From: Plenodomus lindquistii
Taxonomy: Eukaryota > Ascomycota > Dothideomycetes > Pleosporales > Leptosphaeriaceae
Length of the DNA: 64,000 bases
Direction of reading: 5' to 3'
Assembly (NCBI GenBank): GCA_025504975.1
Contig: JANUWI010000001.1
Span: 5,251,719-5,315,718, forward strand
Shown: positions 15,689 to 27,360 of the stretch, in pieces
Numbering within the stretch: the first letter of the stretch is position 1
Layout of the letters: each line of letters starts with the position of its first letter
Notes under the pieces: model-generated
Database searches by the model: none
The model's input: the letters and a program-made list of their open reading frames with translations, nothing else
Told to the model about the DNA's origin: nothing
Translations under genes and position numbers: made by a program

Positions 15689-18600
15689 TACCCCTTTTAG
15701 CCTAGAAGCTATTACTAGCTAAAACCTTTCTTTTAAGAAGTTATTAAAAGGTAGTCTAGTTGCTATTAGATTTCTTTAATTAGAGTTTTATTTATTAGCG
15801 TTAAAAGCGTTTTAGCTTTAATAAATCTAAATTAATAAAAAAACCTTCTCTAGAATCCTTTTAGTAGAGCCTTTATAAAGCTATCTACAATTATTTCTAA
15901 TAACTATATATACTATACATTTATCTATTATTATTATACTTTCTACTATAGCTAGTAGTTATAGATATTAACGTGTTAGAGCTTAGTTTAGAGCTTTAAA
16001 ACCTCTATAGTAAGTAGTTAGATAGTCTGTTAATTATTATATTTAATAATAATAAATTCTAGCTTAATTCTAATATAAAGCTTTTAAAAGAGCCTAAAAA
16101 TAAAAAGAGCTTTTTTAGTAACTTAGAATAGAGTAAGGAGTTTAGCTTTAGTAGTTAATGTAGTTACTATATTCTATTTATTTACTTTCTAGGTAATAAG
16201 CCTATTATATAGTTTAATTACGTAGTTTTATAAACTTTTTTTATTTTATATATTATTAGTAAAAAAGGTGTTATTTATAACTTAAAAACGTAAACTACCT
16301 CTAAATTATAATATAGTTAATTTAGTGTTCTAAAAATATATTAAAACTTAGTTTATAGCTTTATAATATTTATAGCTAGAATTAGTAAAATATCTTGCTA
16401 GTTATAATATAGTAAATAAAATGTCTAGTTATATAGTAACTATAGTAAAAAAAAGTAATCTAATTTTTTATTAATATTTATTAACGTCTGCGTAGCTTAC
16501 TAGTCTATTACTTAGTAATAGCTTAATAGCTACTATTAGAGTATTATGTGCTACTTTTTAATTATTAATTAGTTAACTAATTTTATTATAGTAAAAGGCC
16601 TAGAAGAGTTAGATTTAGCGTAAAGCTTAGTTATAGATTATCTCTATTCTAAAGAACTATTATAAGTTATATTCTCTAGTAATTATATACTACTTTTTTA
16701 GCTACTTTATTACTCTAGTAGCCTACTAATTCTACTCTATTAGATAAACTATAATAATATTATTAACGTAAAAAAAAATAATAATACTACTTTTAATAAA
16801 GTAGTATAGTTTATATAGTATAGCTTTAAAGCTAAGCCTCTATAGAATTACTATAAACTTCTTCTACTAGAGTAGTAGTAAAATTCTAAAGCTATATAAT
16901 ACTTTATTAACTTATAGAATTATACTAGCCTTCTAATAGCCTTTTAGTATACGTATATAGATAACTTAGTCTATTACTATATATATAAACGCATTTATAA
17001 TATTAAATTATTTAAGCTCTAGTTTATACTAGGCTATAATTACTATTAATATTCTAAATAAATAGCTAGCTAGTATAGCTGCGTAAGTGTTTTAAAAAGT
17101 AATATTTCTCTATTAATTTTTTTAAACTACTAGTTACGCTTTATATTTAAAGAGGTTATAGTTTTTATCTAGTTTATACGTATAGACTTATATGCAGTTA
17201 AAAATCTATTATTCTATTAATTTAGCTATTTTAATTAGAACTTTAGTCTATAAACCTATCTAAGTATAGTTTAAAAAATAGTTAAGTTTAGCTTATTTAA
17301 ACTTAGCGCCTAGTAGATAATCCTTAAGCTTGCTTTTATATATAGAAGGAGGCAGTAGCTAGCTATAATAGAGTTTTAAGCTAGTAGTAAGCATTCTTTT
17401 TAATTAGGCTTTATTAATAGCTTTTTTTCTAGTTATCTCTATATTATCTACTTAAGTTTCTATAGTAAACACTACTACCTATAGAATTATATAGAATAAT
17501 ACTAATTATTTTTTAGAGTGTGTCTCTACTATAAATTATATAAAAAAAGCTACTAGTAGTAGTATTAGTAGTAGAAATAGGTAATAATCTCTAATCTTTC
17601 TACTATTATAGTATTCTAGCAGATCTGCTTTAGAATATAGCTCTAAAGCCTTTTTAAAAGCATTATCTTTATAGAAGAATTTAGTTTCTAGTTTATATAC
17701 TAGTAAAAGAAGCTCTATAGTTTTTATAAATGTAGTAATTTCTTTTAATATACTATATATAAAGTTGTCTATTAGATCTTCTACTTTTTTATTAAAAGTT
17801 ATTTATTTATTAAAGGTAACGTCTCTAGTACTAATAACTTTAGCTAGAGATAGAATCTATATTCTATAGATATTAGTAGATTAATATTCTACTAGATATT
17901 TTACCTAGACTTTTAAATTAAAGCGTTATAAGCGTTCTTTTCTATAATATATATTATTAGTTATAGTAAACGCTTTATAGCTGTATACTCTAAAATAAGT
18001 AAAATTTAGTTTTTATATTAATATAACTATACTATTACTAAAAGCTATATAAATAAAAAAAATTTTATATAGAGTTTTCTAGTTATTTGCGTAGTTAGAT
18101 AATTAGTTATATAAATAAATAGTAGCTTACATTATTTCTAGCTAGAGCTTCTATAAAAGATTAGCGTTAAGTTATATTATACGCGCTTTTTTTTTATTTA
18201 TACTCTCTAAGCGTTTAGCGCCTCTATTTTATACTTATATATCTAGAGCTAAAAGCTTAATAATAATACTTTATAATAAAAAGTAGCGCTGTACCTTTAG
18301 CTTAATTATTATAATTTTATTATCTACTTTAATAATCTTTATAGTAATATTAAAATAGTTTTTAAAAAATAAAATAAAGTTTAAAAATACTTTAATAATA
18401 GACTTTATAGTTCTATTATTAGTAAAGTAATAGTTCTATTATATTTCTAAATATCTATTAGTAATAAGCATCTAGCTCTTTTCTTTAGTAATACTTTAGT
18501 ATTTATATAAATAGAAATTAATAGCTAGTCTCTTTTCTAGTTTTTTATAATCTATATTTTATAGGGCCTGTTTAATTTAACGCTAGGCTTTAGCTTATTT

Positions 18601-20503
18601 ATAGAAGTTATACTCTACTATAGTAATACCTTTTACTTATACCTTTTTAGCTTGCTATATAAAGTGCTTTATAGTTACTAGACTAGAATACCTAAGTTTT
18701 TTATACTATATAAGTACTAGAGCTATCTAAGCTTATTTTAGTATACGCGACGTTGCTTTATATATATAGTAAGCTATAGGTACTAATATATAGTACTTAA
18801 TTACCTATTAGCTATATAGTTTCTATAGGCTTTTAATAATTATACTATCTAACGTTTATAGCGTTATTAAATTAGTTCTAGTATTCTACTATATTCCTTA
18901 TTATTAGAGTAATTAGAAGAATATAAAATTATAGAGGAAGTTAGAATAAATAGCTACGTTATAGAGTATTATTATTATTATTTACTAATTATATTTAAAA
19001 GGCAGCTAGATAGAGCTATACTTTCTAATCTAGACTTATATATTACTAGCCTATATATAGTCTAAAAGTCTAGGTACGTAATAGTTATATATATATTAGA
19101 AATTATTTATAATATAGTATATTATACCTAAATCTAGAATATATAAATTTTAGAGTAGATAATTACTTATTATAGTAGTAAAGCCTGCCTCTGTATTAAA
19201 TATTACTAGAAACTAATTCTTAAAACCTCTAATTTACGTAATTTAATAACTATATAGTTATTCTATTTCTAGAGTTAGAGTATAGAACTGTTTAATAGTT
19301 AGCATTTTTATATAGAGTTAGCTTTATAAGCAGATTAGCCTTTATAGTTCTAGGTTTTATTTTTTTTTAAATTTAATAAACTTTTTTATAGACTTATTTA
19401 GTTTCTACTAGCTAGGTGCTTTTTTTTTATATAGATAGTAGTAGTTTTTTAAAGTATAGCGTTATCTACATGCTAAGTATTTTATAGAGAAGTATAAACT
19501 TTCTAAAGGTTTTTTAGCTTATTACTTTTAATTATTACTATATTAATTATAGGGTTTTCTCTAGTAAAATAGCGCGCTGTTTATAGTAAAGGCGTTTTTT
19601 ATACTATTTTAATAGGCTTTACCTTTAGCAGTATTATATAAAGCTTTATTATAAGCTGTAATAAAACTTACTTTACTTTTTTCTATTTTTAAAAAATAGT
19701 TATTTATTATATACTTCTAATAGCGTTTTATTATTTTTTTATAGTTTATTCTAGGTTAGTATTATCTAGAGTTCTAGAAAGTAGTTGCCTATATATTTAC
19801 TATTTTATTAACTAATATAAAGAAATCTTTTATTACTGTATTAATTTATAGTACTTCTAGTATATTATATACCTCTACTTTAGTTATAGCTTAGTTATAT
19901 TCTATAAGCTAGCTATTCTAGTACGTAGAGGTTTTTATTAGCTTTAATACCTAAAGGTATTATTTGCGGGCTTACTTTTATTTAAGTTATGTATTAATTC
20001 TAATTATTACTTTAAAACTTATAAGCTATTTTTAGAGGGATTAGTTAAGTAGGTAATAGGTTTAGAGTAGATATAGTATTACTATTAATTAGATAAACGC
20101 TATAATATACTAAAGGCTAGATTACTTTTTTTTATAGTTATATTAGTTATTTTTATATTATTTAAAAAAGATTTTATAATACTTAAAGTTATTCTAGAAA
20201 GCCTTCTAGCCTACTATAGAGAGATTAGTAATTCTTTTTAGGTTTATATTACTTATATTAGCTAGCGCGTAATTAGTAATTACTAGAGCTTTTTCTACTA
20301 CTAGTTTAACTATTAGCTAGGTAGTAGATTTAGAATTAATTTTATTCTAGATATTATATATAATATAGCGCGCTTTAAGCTACGTTATCTATATTATATA
20401 GTCTATATAATTCTATAGAATAACTATTAGATTATATATTATTATTATATTAGATAGACGTATTAAAGTAGCCTAAGTAGTAGTTAGTAGTAAAACTTTT
20501 AAT

Positions 20504-20690
20504 TATTAGATGTATAGTACTATTAAAAGTGCATAAATATTAATAAATTTAATAAAAGTTAAAATTATTAATTATATCTTCTCTAAATATTACTTAAAAG
20601 GCTAGTTTTATTATATTAGCTATAGAGTGCGCTAGCGCACTCTATACCCTACTTATCTACTAGCTCTAGAATAACTCTATTAATCTAATA
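20504..20690 (-). repeat. 5' LTR of the copia element
   Basis: 187-bp partner of 15502-15688. The following five bases, ATTGT, are the right target duplication and keep the TpG lost on the left. Confidence 0.85.
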
Positions 20691-21077
20691 ATTGTATAGT
20701 TTTTATATATAACTACTATAGAGCTTTTTAAAAAGTTAATAATATATTTACTTTACTTTAAAGTACCTAGTTATATTTATTTAATAAAGGCGTTAACTAA
20801 AGCTAATAAACGCTTAGAAATTTAAAATGCTATTAACAATCTGTATAATCTAGGTAGAATTTTTCTAATAAATAATAAAGTTAGTAGTATAGGCCTAAAC
20901 TTTTAGAAGGCGTTGCATATCTAAATACACGCTAAAAATACTAAAACTTTAGATTTAGAGTAATAAGCTATTAGCTAAACTTATTATTTAAATGTATTTA
21001 TAGATATTATTATCTATTTATTTATTTATTATAGTACTTTAGATATTTATTTCATCTAGTAAGTATAGAATAGTTAT

Positions 21078-21112
21078 TAGAAGTTTCTAGAATTACATCT
21101 CTAAAACCTCTA
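21078..21112. repeat. 35-bp palindromic repeat, copy e
   Basis: Begins TAGAAGTTTCTAGAATTACA and ends AAAACCTCTA. It is the reverse complement of the copy c/d arrangement, so it is inverted relative to copy d. Confidence 0.6.
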
Positions 21113-22623
21113 AATAAATATAAAATAATAAGCTAACTAAATTATAGAAAGATACTAGATTACTTAATTATAACTATAGTAGCTACTATAGAATATAGTA
21201 TAAAGAATATAGATAGCGCAGCAGCACTAGAATTTAATTCTATTTAAAAAGAGAGTAAAAATATAAATTTTACTAGTAATAACACTATATTAAACTAAGT
21301 ATTAGGTAGCTAGTTTAAATTACTATATCTATACTATAATAATATAATAGAGATTTATTTTTACCTCTATCTAGAGAGTAAAGTAGTATAGAAAAAACAC
21401 TAATATAAGTTAAACCTAGATAAAAATATAAAACTACTATTTTTAAAGCTTTATAAAGCACTATTATAGCTATTTTAATTAATTTATATATATTTAGTAT
21501 ATTAATATAGAGGTATTAGTAAGTTTATAATAGTAGACTTATTAGTTATAGTAGAATAAAAAATTAAAGTGTAAAAAGATTTAGTAGATAGAAAAAAAAA
21601 TAAAGTATAAATATTAGTAATAGAGAATATAGAAGTAGAAGTAGAAGTAGATATATCTATAGATAGTAAAAAAACTAAAAAGAAAACTGCTATACTAGCT
21701 TAAGTAGCAAAAAACATAGAGAAAAAAAAGCCTAAAATTCTCTAGTATAATCTAGAAAATAGAGTACTACTATTTTAGAATAGTTTAGAGTTATTATTTA
21801 CGCTCTCTATACTAGTAAAACGCCTAAAAAACTAACTACTAGATACTCTAATTTATACACCTACACGCTTAAAATATAAAAAACCTAACTATAAAAAGTA
21901 GTTATTATAGTTAGAAAATAAAAAAGTATAATAAATTAAGCTAAATAAAGCTAAGTATACTATAGATAGTATAGTTAGGCTATATATTTATCTATTTCTA
22001 CGCTAATATATAAACGCTACTTTTTAAAAGTAGAAAAATAAAGTTTTAGATACTTTAGAAAATAACAGTACTAAAGGTCTAAAGCTACTAAAAAAAAAGG
22101 TAAAGGTGTTAAATAGTAAAGCTAAATCTATAAAAGTAGTAAAAAACTCTAATAAAAATACTATAGAAATTTAGTTTAATACAGATAGATTAGTAGATAT
22201 TACTATAGATTATAGTAATAAAGATATTAGAAATAGTTTTAAAAGTAATAGTCTAGAGAATATAGATATAAAGGGATAGTTAATTTAAAATAATTCTACG
22301 TAAAAGAGATATAGTTTAAATAGTAGTTAAATAGATATTAGAGCTTTATATACACTTTTAAAATAGTAAAAAGTTAGTTTCTATTTATATTTAATTAGAG
22401 TATATAAGCTATATAACTTAAAGATTTTAAAGAACTAGACTAGTAATATATTATTAGTTAGAAACTAGTTATATTATATAGGTACTAACTCTACGTTTCT
22501 AAGTAAAGTATATAGTAGTATAAAACTATAGAATATTAAGCTATACTACTAATCTATAATTAGGTTCTAAAATTTACTACTTTATTATTATAAAATAATT
22601 TATACCTAATATAGATGCGTATA

Positions 22624-22659
22624 TAGAGGTTTAGAAAATATAATTTTATAGACTTTCTA
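22624..22659. repeat. 35-bp palindromic repeat, copy f
   Basis: A degenerate 36-bp copy beginning TAGAGGTTTAGAAA and ending GACTTTCTA, in the same orientation as copies c and d and opposite to copy e, 1.5 kb away. Confidence 0.45.
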
Positions 22660-24035
22660 GAAATACTACTTATACTAGAAGCTTTTAAATAGAATTATAA
22701 AATACTAAGTATTTATATTTATTAGATTTTAGATATATACTAGACGCGTTAGAAAAAGTTTATAAAAATATAGATAAATATAGTATATTTTTTTATAAAG
22801 CTATATATAGAGTAAAACTGTAAAACATCTATATTTATAAACCTATTTAGTTTAGAGTAGTAAATTTAGCTAGTATAATACTTATAGCTATAAAATATCT
22901 ACTCTAATTAGTATACCTAATCTATTAGTGTAGTAACACGTAAAAACTAGATAGTATTATTAAATCTACTATTATTAATATTGCTATTATCTTTACTACT
23001 ATTTTTACTATTATTAATATTTTTATTAATATCTATTATATCTACGTCTGTATCTCTATCTATTATATTCTCTATACTATTTTATAAATCTAGTAAGCTT
23101 TTTACTTTCTACTTATTCTCTAATTCTATCTATTTTTCTAAACCTATCTAATTACTATCTTAAAACTTACTAAAAAACTCTAAATAATTCTAGTCTGTAT
23201 TACTAATAGTATTATTAGAGACTAGATAGGCGTTTTATCTAGTTTATACAGCCTATTTAGTTTTAACCTAATCTATATAGAGTATAACCTATTACTATTT
23301 ATTACTAAAAGTTCTAATAATTTACTTAAACTATTAATACTATAATTAAATAGGCGTAATAAAATAGATTTTAATATCTACTCTATATATATTAAGCGTG
23401 TGTATAATAGCTAAATTCTAAATAAAGTTAATAAAAAACTTTTTTTTTAGAGATAGTAAAAAAGAGACGTAGAACGTCGGGAAAAAACTTTTTGTAGCAA
23501 TTTAGTAGGTGTGATTACAGACAAGTGTTAAAGTATTTTGAGTTAGTGGCCTGTGTTTAACCGGTCTCTGACTAGATTGACCGCGCTTACTACAGCGACT
23601 TTGCTCTATGTACATAACTAAACACTTACCTATTACACACTAAGCTAAAAGTCTCTAATCCTGTTCATCTACGCGTTCTGTCTGTATAAACTGACAATGC
23701 CACATATCAATTACGTCGCTTAGATTCCACTCCTTCTAGTTGTGAACTGTACGCTGCACTAGTACCATACCTATCCTGCACCTTGTATACTAATACGCAA
23801 GTTACAAACACTATTTACTAGTGCTAGGCTTACGCGTTGTGTCCTTACTAATGCATATTGCCCTGTATTAATCACGTTGCTGGTATTCTACTTAGCCTAG
23901 CCGCAAATTATATGCTGCACTAGTGTGCTACTCCTCCTGCACTCTATTAAAGCTACTGTACTACACGCAGTTCTTTTGAAACACTGTTATATTGTTAGTA
24001 AGCAGCAGTATTTCTATTAAAACAGGCCTTTAACA

Positions 24036-24580
24036 CACGGCGCAGTGGTAAAAGCACACAAAAGTTATTAAAAGTCTTGTGCAGAGTAACTCTAAACAAC
24101 CTCTACTAACTAACTCTGCGCTATTCTGGAGCGGCTGAAGACACCTAGTAAATGAGCTGCTAAAAAAGCAAAGCACGGCAGCTTATGCTCTGCTGGTGCC
24201 GGCTCTAGAATAGCGCAGAGTAACTCTAAATAACCTGCGGTGCCTGGTTTTTTTTGCTGTAAGTTCGAACCCTGTTCCCTCTACCTACTTCTGCTGCAAT
24301 TGCTGTACATCTCGCGTTTTCTTTTTTGCTTTGTGTGCGGTTTGAGCTGCTGCTTTACATACCAAACGGTTAAGGCGGTGGGCGGTAGTGGTGTGGTTAG
24401 CTAAGGTTTGCGCACACCGCTAACCCCTGATCGCGCGGCACTCCGCCCGTGATACGAAGACTCCTGGATTAGGGATATATTGACGTAGATTGGTAAGAAC
24501 GCTAAACAATTAAGCCACCTGAGCCCTGGTGCAGCGGTACAAACCTCAAAGTACAGCAGATATGCGCAGAGTGACTCTAA
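24036..24580 (+). repeat. tRNA-derived SINE-like modules
   Basis: Two related ~60-bp modules start with tRNA box-A-like sequence: GGCGCAGTGGTAAAAGC at about 24039 and TGGTGCAGCGGTACAAAC at about 24530. Each is followed by (T)GCGCAGAGT(A/G)ACTCTAAA or a close variant. Between them lie an inverted repeat (24113-24134 against 24199-24221, ~22-bp arms with one bulge) and a box-B-like GTTCGAACCCTG at about 24264. The box A to box B distance is too long for a tRNA gene, so a SINE or composite repeat is the better reading. No tRNA cloverleaf was found. Confidence 0.4.
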
Positions 24581-25179
24581 AGATCTTTTTTAATCTCTAA
24601 GCCTAGCAACAAATGGGCGTGGTGCCGGCGGCAGTAGCTAAAAAACTCATCTATTACCAAGACATGGGCGGCTTGCAAAAGATGTAAGCCGGATTAAGAT
24701 GGCTGCTGCCGCTAGAAGGATACATCTGTTAAAATGATGGGTGTGGCCTGGTCTTTTTGCTGCATGTTGAGCTCTAGCGGTGGCGCTTAACACTAAAGAA
24801 CAACTTATAATTATGCTCTTTTTGCCTTACGGTACAACTTAGCTTCGCGCATGCAGGTGCTTATATAATACGTGATGTGATATTTTTAGGGCTCATCAAT
24901 GCCCGCGACTACCCCCCTTCCATCAATGCCCGCGACTACTTACCTTCTACCAAGAGCGACTCTAGCCAAATCTCCCACACTGATGACTATAATACGCTTC
25001 CTTCTAATAGCCTAGACAGCTACGCACACATCATCAACCTCAGCGAGGACCTGTCGTGCATCTCTCAAGAAGGCAATGCCAGACTACAGGACGCGGTTGT
25101 CACTGCGCTATTCAGCCTGTTACCAGACACACTACGATCTTTCATAAACCCAATAGTTTACAACTTTAAAGTCATCTTT

Positions 25180-25735
25180 GGCATGAGCAACGCGGGTGTA
25201 CCCCATGGCACTACGATCTTTTATGAACCTAATAGTTTACAACTTCAAAGTTATCTTCGACATGAGCAACGCCGGTGTACCCTATGGCACTATTGACCCC
25301 TCTAACTTGTTCCTTGTAGCGGCTAGAGCTTTGATATGAGCAACGCAGGTGTACCCTATGGCACTATTGACCCCTCTAACTTGTTTCTTAACTTCTCCAT
25401 CCCCTCTCTAGCTGTATATAGCGGTCTTGATATCTTTTAAGAGAATACAGAGCTTCGACATGAGCAACGCGGGTGTACTTTATGGCACTATTAACGCCTC
25501 TGACTTGTTTTTTAACCTCTCCATCCCCTCTCTAGCTGTATACAGCGGTCTTGATATCTTTTAAGAGAATACTGAGACTCCTCTAGCTGTATACAGCGGT
25601 CTTGATATCTTTTAAGAGAATACAGAGCTTTGATATGAGCAACGCGGGTGTACCCTATGGCACTATTGACCCCTCTGACTTGTTTCTTAACCCCTCTATC
25701 CCCTCTCTAGCTGTATACAGCGGTCTTGATATCTT
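25180..25735 (+). repeat. Irregular coding tandem duplication
   Basis: The phrase ATGAGCAACGC recurs at about 25183, 25261, 25336, 25461 and 25636, with uneven spacing of ~75 to ~175 bp. The phrases TCTAGCTGTATA and GGTCTTGATATCTTTTAAGAG also recur. The pattern is nested unequal duplication rather than a regular satellite. Confidence 0.75.
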
Positions 25736-26045
25736 TTAAGAGAATACTGAGACTCCTCCGGCTGGTCTGACAGTTGAGGAGCTTAGTTAGCAAATCGTCT
25801 TCTTGGAGCATTAGAAAGAGACTGAGATTGGAGATCTGAAAGCGCAGCACGCACATGAAATGGAAGCTTTTAAGCTTGAGAACGAGAAGTTGAAAGCTGC
25901 TCTGCAACAGTCTTTGACAGCACCGGCCCCAATTACGGCACCTACTCTAGTCTCTCTGCTAGCCCCAATCACGGCACCTACTTTAGTCTCTCCGCCAGCC
26001 CTAACGCTGTGGGCCTCCCTCGCTCGCCGGCGTTGAGGTTAAGAA

Positions 26046-26140
26046 CAACCCCGCGCGCTTTGAAGAGCTCTATGATGCTGGCTGGCCGCGGGCTTTGAAG
26101 AGCCCTACGATGCTGGCCGCGGGCTTTAATGAGCCCTACG
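26046..26140 (+). repeat. 31-bp tandem repeat, three copies
   Basis: Units based on GCTTTGAAGAGCCCTACGAT preceded by GCTGGCCGCGG, repeated three times with point differences. The length is not a multiple of three. Confidence 0.65.
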
Positions 26141-26689
26141 ATGACAGTCTCGTGTGCCAGATTACATGGGATTGCTAGCTGTTTCTGTGATAGTATGGGT
26201 GGCGGCAATGCGCTGCCGGCATATGGCTTTAACTTGACCCCTAATATAAATTACTGCTCTGGGCATTTTGCAAGACGTTTGACTCAAGATGAAATTGAGG
26301 GACATATATATTTACGTTGAGGTTGGAACACAGCATGTAAACTTAACAACGATTAAGTGCGTTAGCGGCCATATGGTTCTATCTAGTAGTTAGAAGCCTA
26401 GCACTGTCACCTGCACGCAAATAGTAGTAGTTTTTTAACCCTCTTGTACAAAGCACGGCTTAAAACGACTAAGTCCCTCTGCACGCGCGTGATTGTCGTC
26501 TTGTTGCTAGTATAACGTATGACCTACCGCGTGGTTCACTTTCACTTTTACTACGTTAAGCGACCTACATATATAAGTCTGCCGCCCCCCCGCCTCCTCT
26601 TTTGTATCCTCCCCTCCCCCTCCTCTACTCTTAAAAGGTACTGTTACTGCTAACGTCCCATAGTTAATACTAACCTTTCTCTTCGTTGC

Positions 26690-26970
26690 CTGCGCCGCCA
26701 AAGCCGCTCATCACCAGCGCCGCCAAAGCCGCTCATCGCCAGCGCCGCCAAAGCCGCTCATCACCAAGCCGCTCATCGCCAGCGCCGCCAAAGCCGCTCA
26801 TCACCAGCGCCGTCGAAGCCGCTCATCGCCAGCGCTGCCAAAGCCGCTCATCGCCAGCGCTGCCAAAGCCGCTCATCACTAGCGCTGTCGAAGCCGCTCA
26901 TCGCCAGCGCCGCCAAAGCCGCTCATCGCCAGCGCCGCCAAAGCCGCTCATCGCCAGCGCCGTCGATCTG
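26690..26970 (+). repeat. 25-bp GC-rich minisatellite
   Basis: About eleven copies of a 25-bp unit beginning AGCGCCGCCAAAGCCGCTCA, with CGCC/CACC and GCCAAA/GTCGAA variants. Ala/Pro/Arg-rich open frames across it (26686-27018 plus, 26923-27399 minus) are by-products of the repeat. Confidence 0.85.
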
Positions 26971-27170
26971 TTGCGCGTCGCGGGCGTTGTCCCAGTTCGA
27001 TTGCGCTCCCAGAACTAAGCCTCCACTCCTCTCGCGCAGTCCATTCACTGACATATTCACTAGGCACGTCGCCCGTCGCGGGCGCAACTTCACGTCGCTC
27101 ATCGGAGCACATCGCGGTCGGAGCTGCTCACCGGAGTGGCGACATACGGCGGACACATTGGGCTTCGGGG

Positions 27171-27360
27171 GGTACGCAGCTTGTCTGCTCTGAGGGCTTT
27201 GAGGGTTTGAGGGATACACAGCATGTCTGATCTGAGGGCTTTGAGGGATTGAGGGATACACAGCATGTCTGATCTGAGGGCTTTGAGGGATCGAGGGATA
27301 CACAGCATGTCTGATCTGAGGGCTTTGAGGGCTTTGAGGGATACGCAGCTTGTCTGCTCC
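27171..27360 (+). repeat. 42-bp minisatellite
   Basis: GCATGTCTGATC recurs at 27221, 27263 and 27305, giving an exact 42-bp period. About 4.4 units contain GGGCTTTGAGGGAT and GATACACA. Both outer units carry the variant ACGCAGCTTGTCTGCTC (27174 and 27343), so the array looks grown from the inside. Confidence 0.85.

Larger units (their letters stand above)
15502..20690 (-). mobile_element. Complete but RIP-inactivated Ty1/copia LTR retrotransposon
   Basis: Two direct 187-bp repeats (15502-15688 and 20504-20690) bound a 5189-bp unit. Both begin TATTAGATG and end TCTAATA, which are TGTTAGATG and TCTAACA after CpA/TpG->TpA change, restoring TG...CA ends. The flanking 5-mers are ATTAT (left) and ATTGT (right), identical except for one TpG->TpA step. 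A purine tract AAAAGGGGTA (minus strand) touches the left LTR, so the element is on the minus strand. Minus-strand translation near 16755 gives FFYVNNIIIVY, the copia RT FYVDDI block, preceded by sequence resembling the NAF..., LYG and LGF RT motifs. Stops are everywhere; no active product is possible. Confidence 0.85.
1..23460. other. RIP-mutated AT-rich block (left)
   Basis: The whole stretch is built from TA, CTA, AGCT and poly-A/T words, while CpA and its complement TpG are almost absent. CpG and CpT remain common. That selective loss is the known footprint of repeat-induced point mutation in Pezizomycotina, which turns CpA into TpA on repeated DNA. Almost no ORF survives because ATG, TGG, CAA and CAG codons have become ATA, TAG and TAA. 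Recognisable contents are listed separately: two copia retrotransposons and a family of 35-bp palindromes. Stretches 5950-7220, 7257-10965, 11001-11625, 11661-14002 and 22660-23460 hold RIP-altered sequence in which I recognise no gene. CpA depletion was judged by eye, not computed. Confidence 0.85.
24877..26320 (+). pseudogene. Decayed repetitive gene fragment, unknown family
   Basis: A 139-codon frame (24877-25296, GTG at its apparent start, so the true start is unknown) contains a duplicated NARDY segment and a stretch ending in LRSFINPIVYNF. It runs into an array of duplicated segments encoding variants of MSNAGVPYGTIDPSNLF. Downstream, 25755-25935 still reads TVEELS*QIVFLEH*KETEIGD..., a heptad-rich coiled coil ending near LKAALQQSLTAPAP, with in-frame stops. 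A final open piece lies at 26129-26320. I do not recognise the family. It could be a transposon accessory protein or a host repeat protein; stops and frame changes mean it is not expressed intact. Confidence 0.4.

Noticed and set aside
24030..24300. A tRNA gene
   Set aside because: Box A and box B motifs are ~220 bp apart and no acceptor stem or anticodon arm could be drawn.
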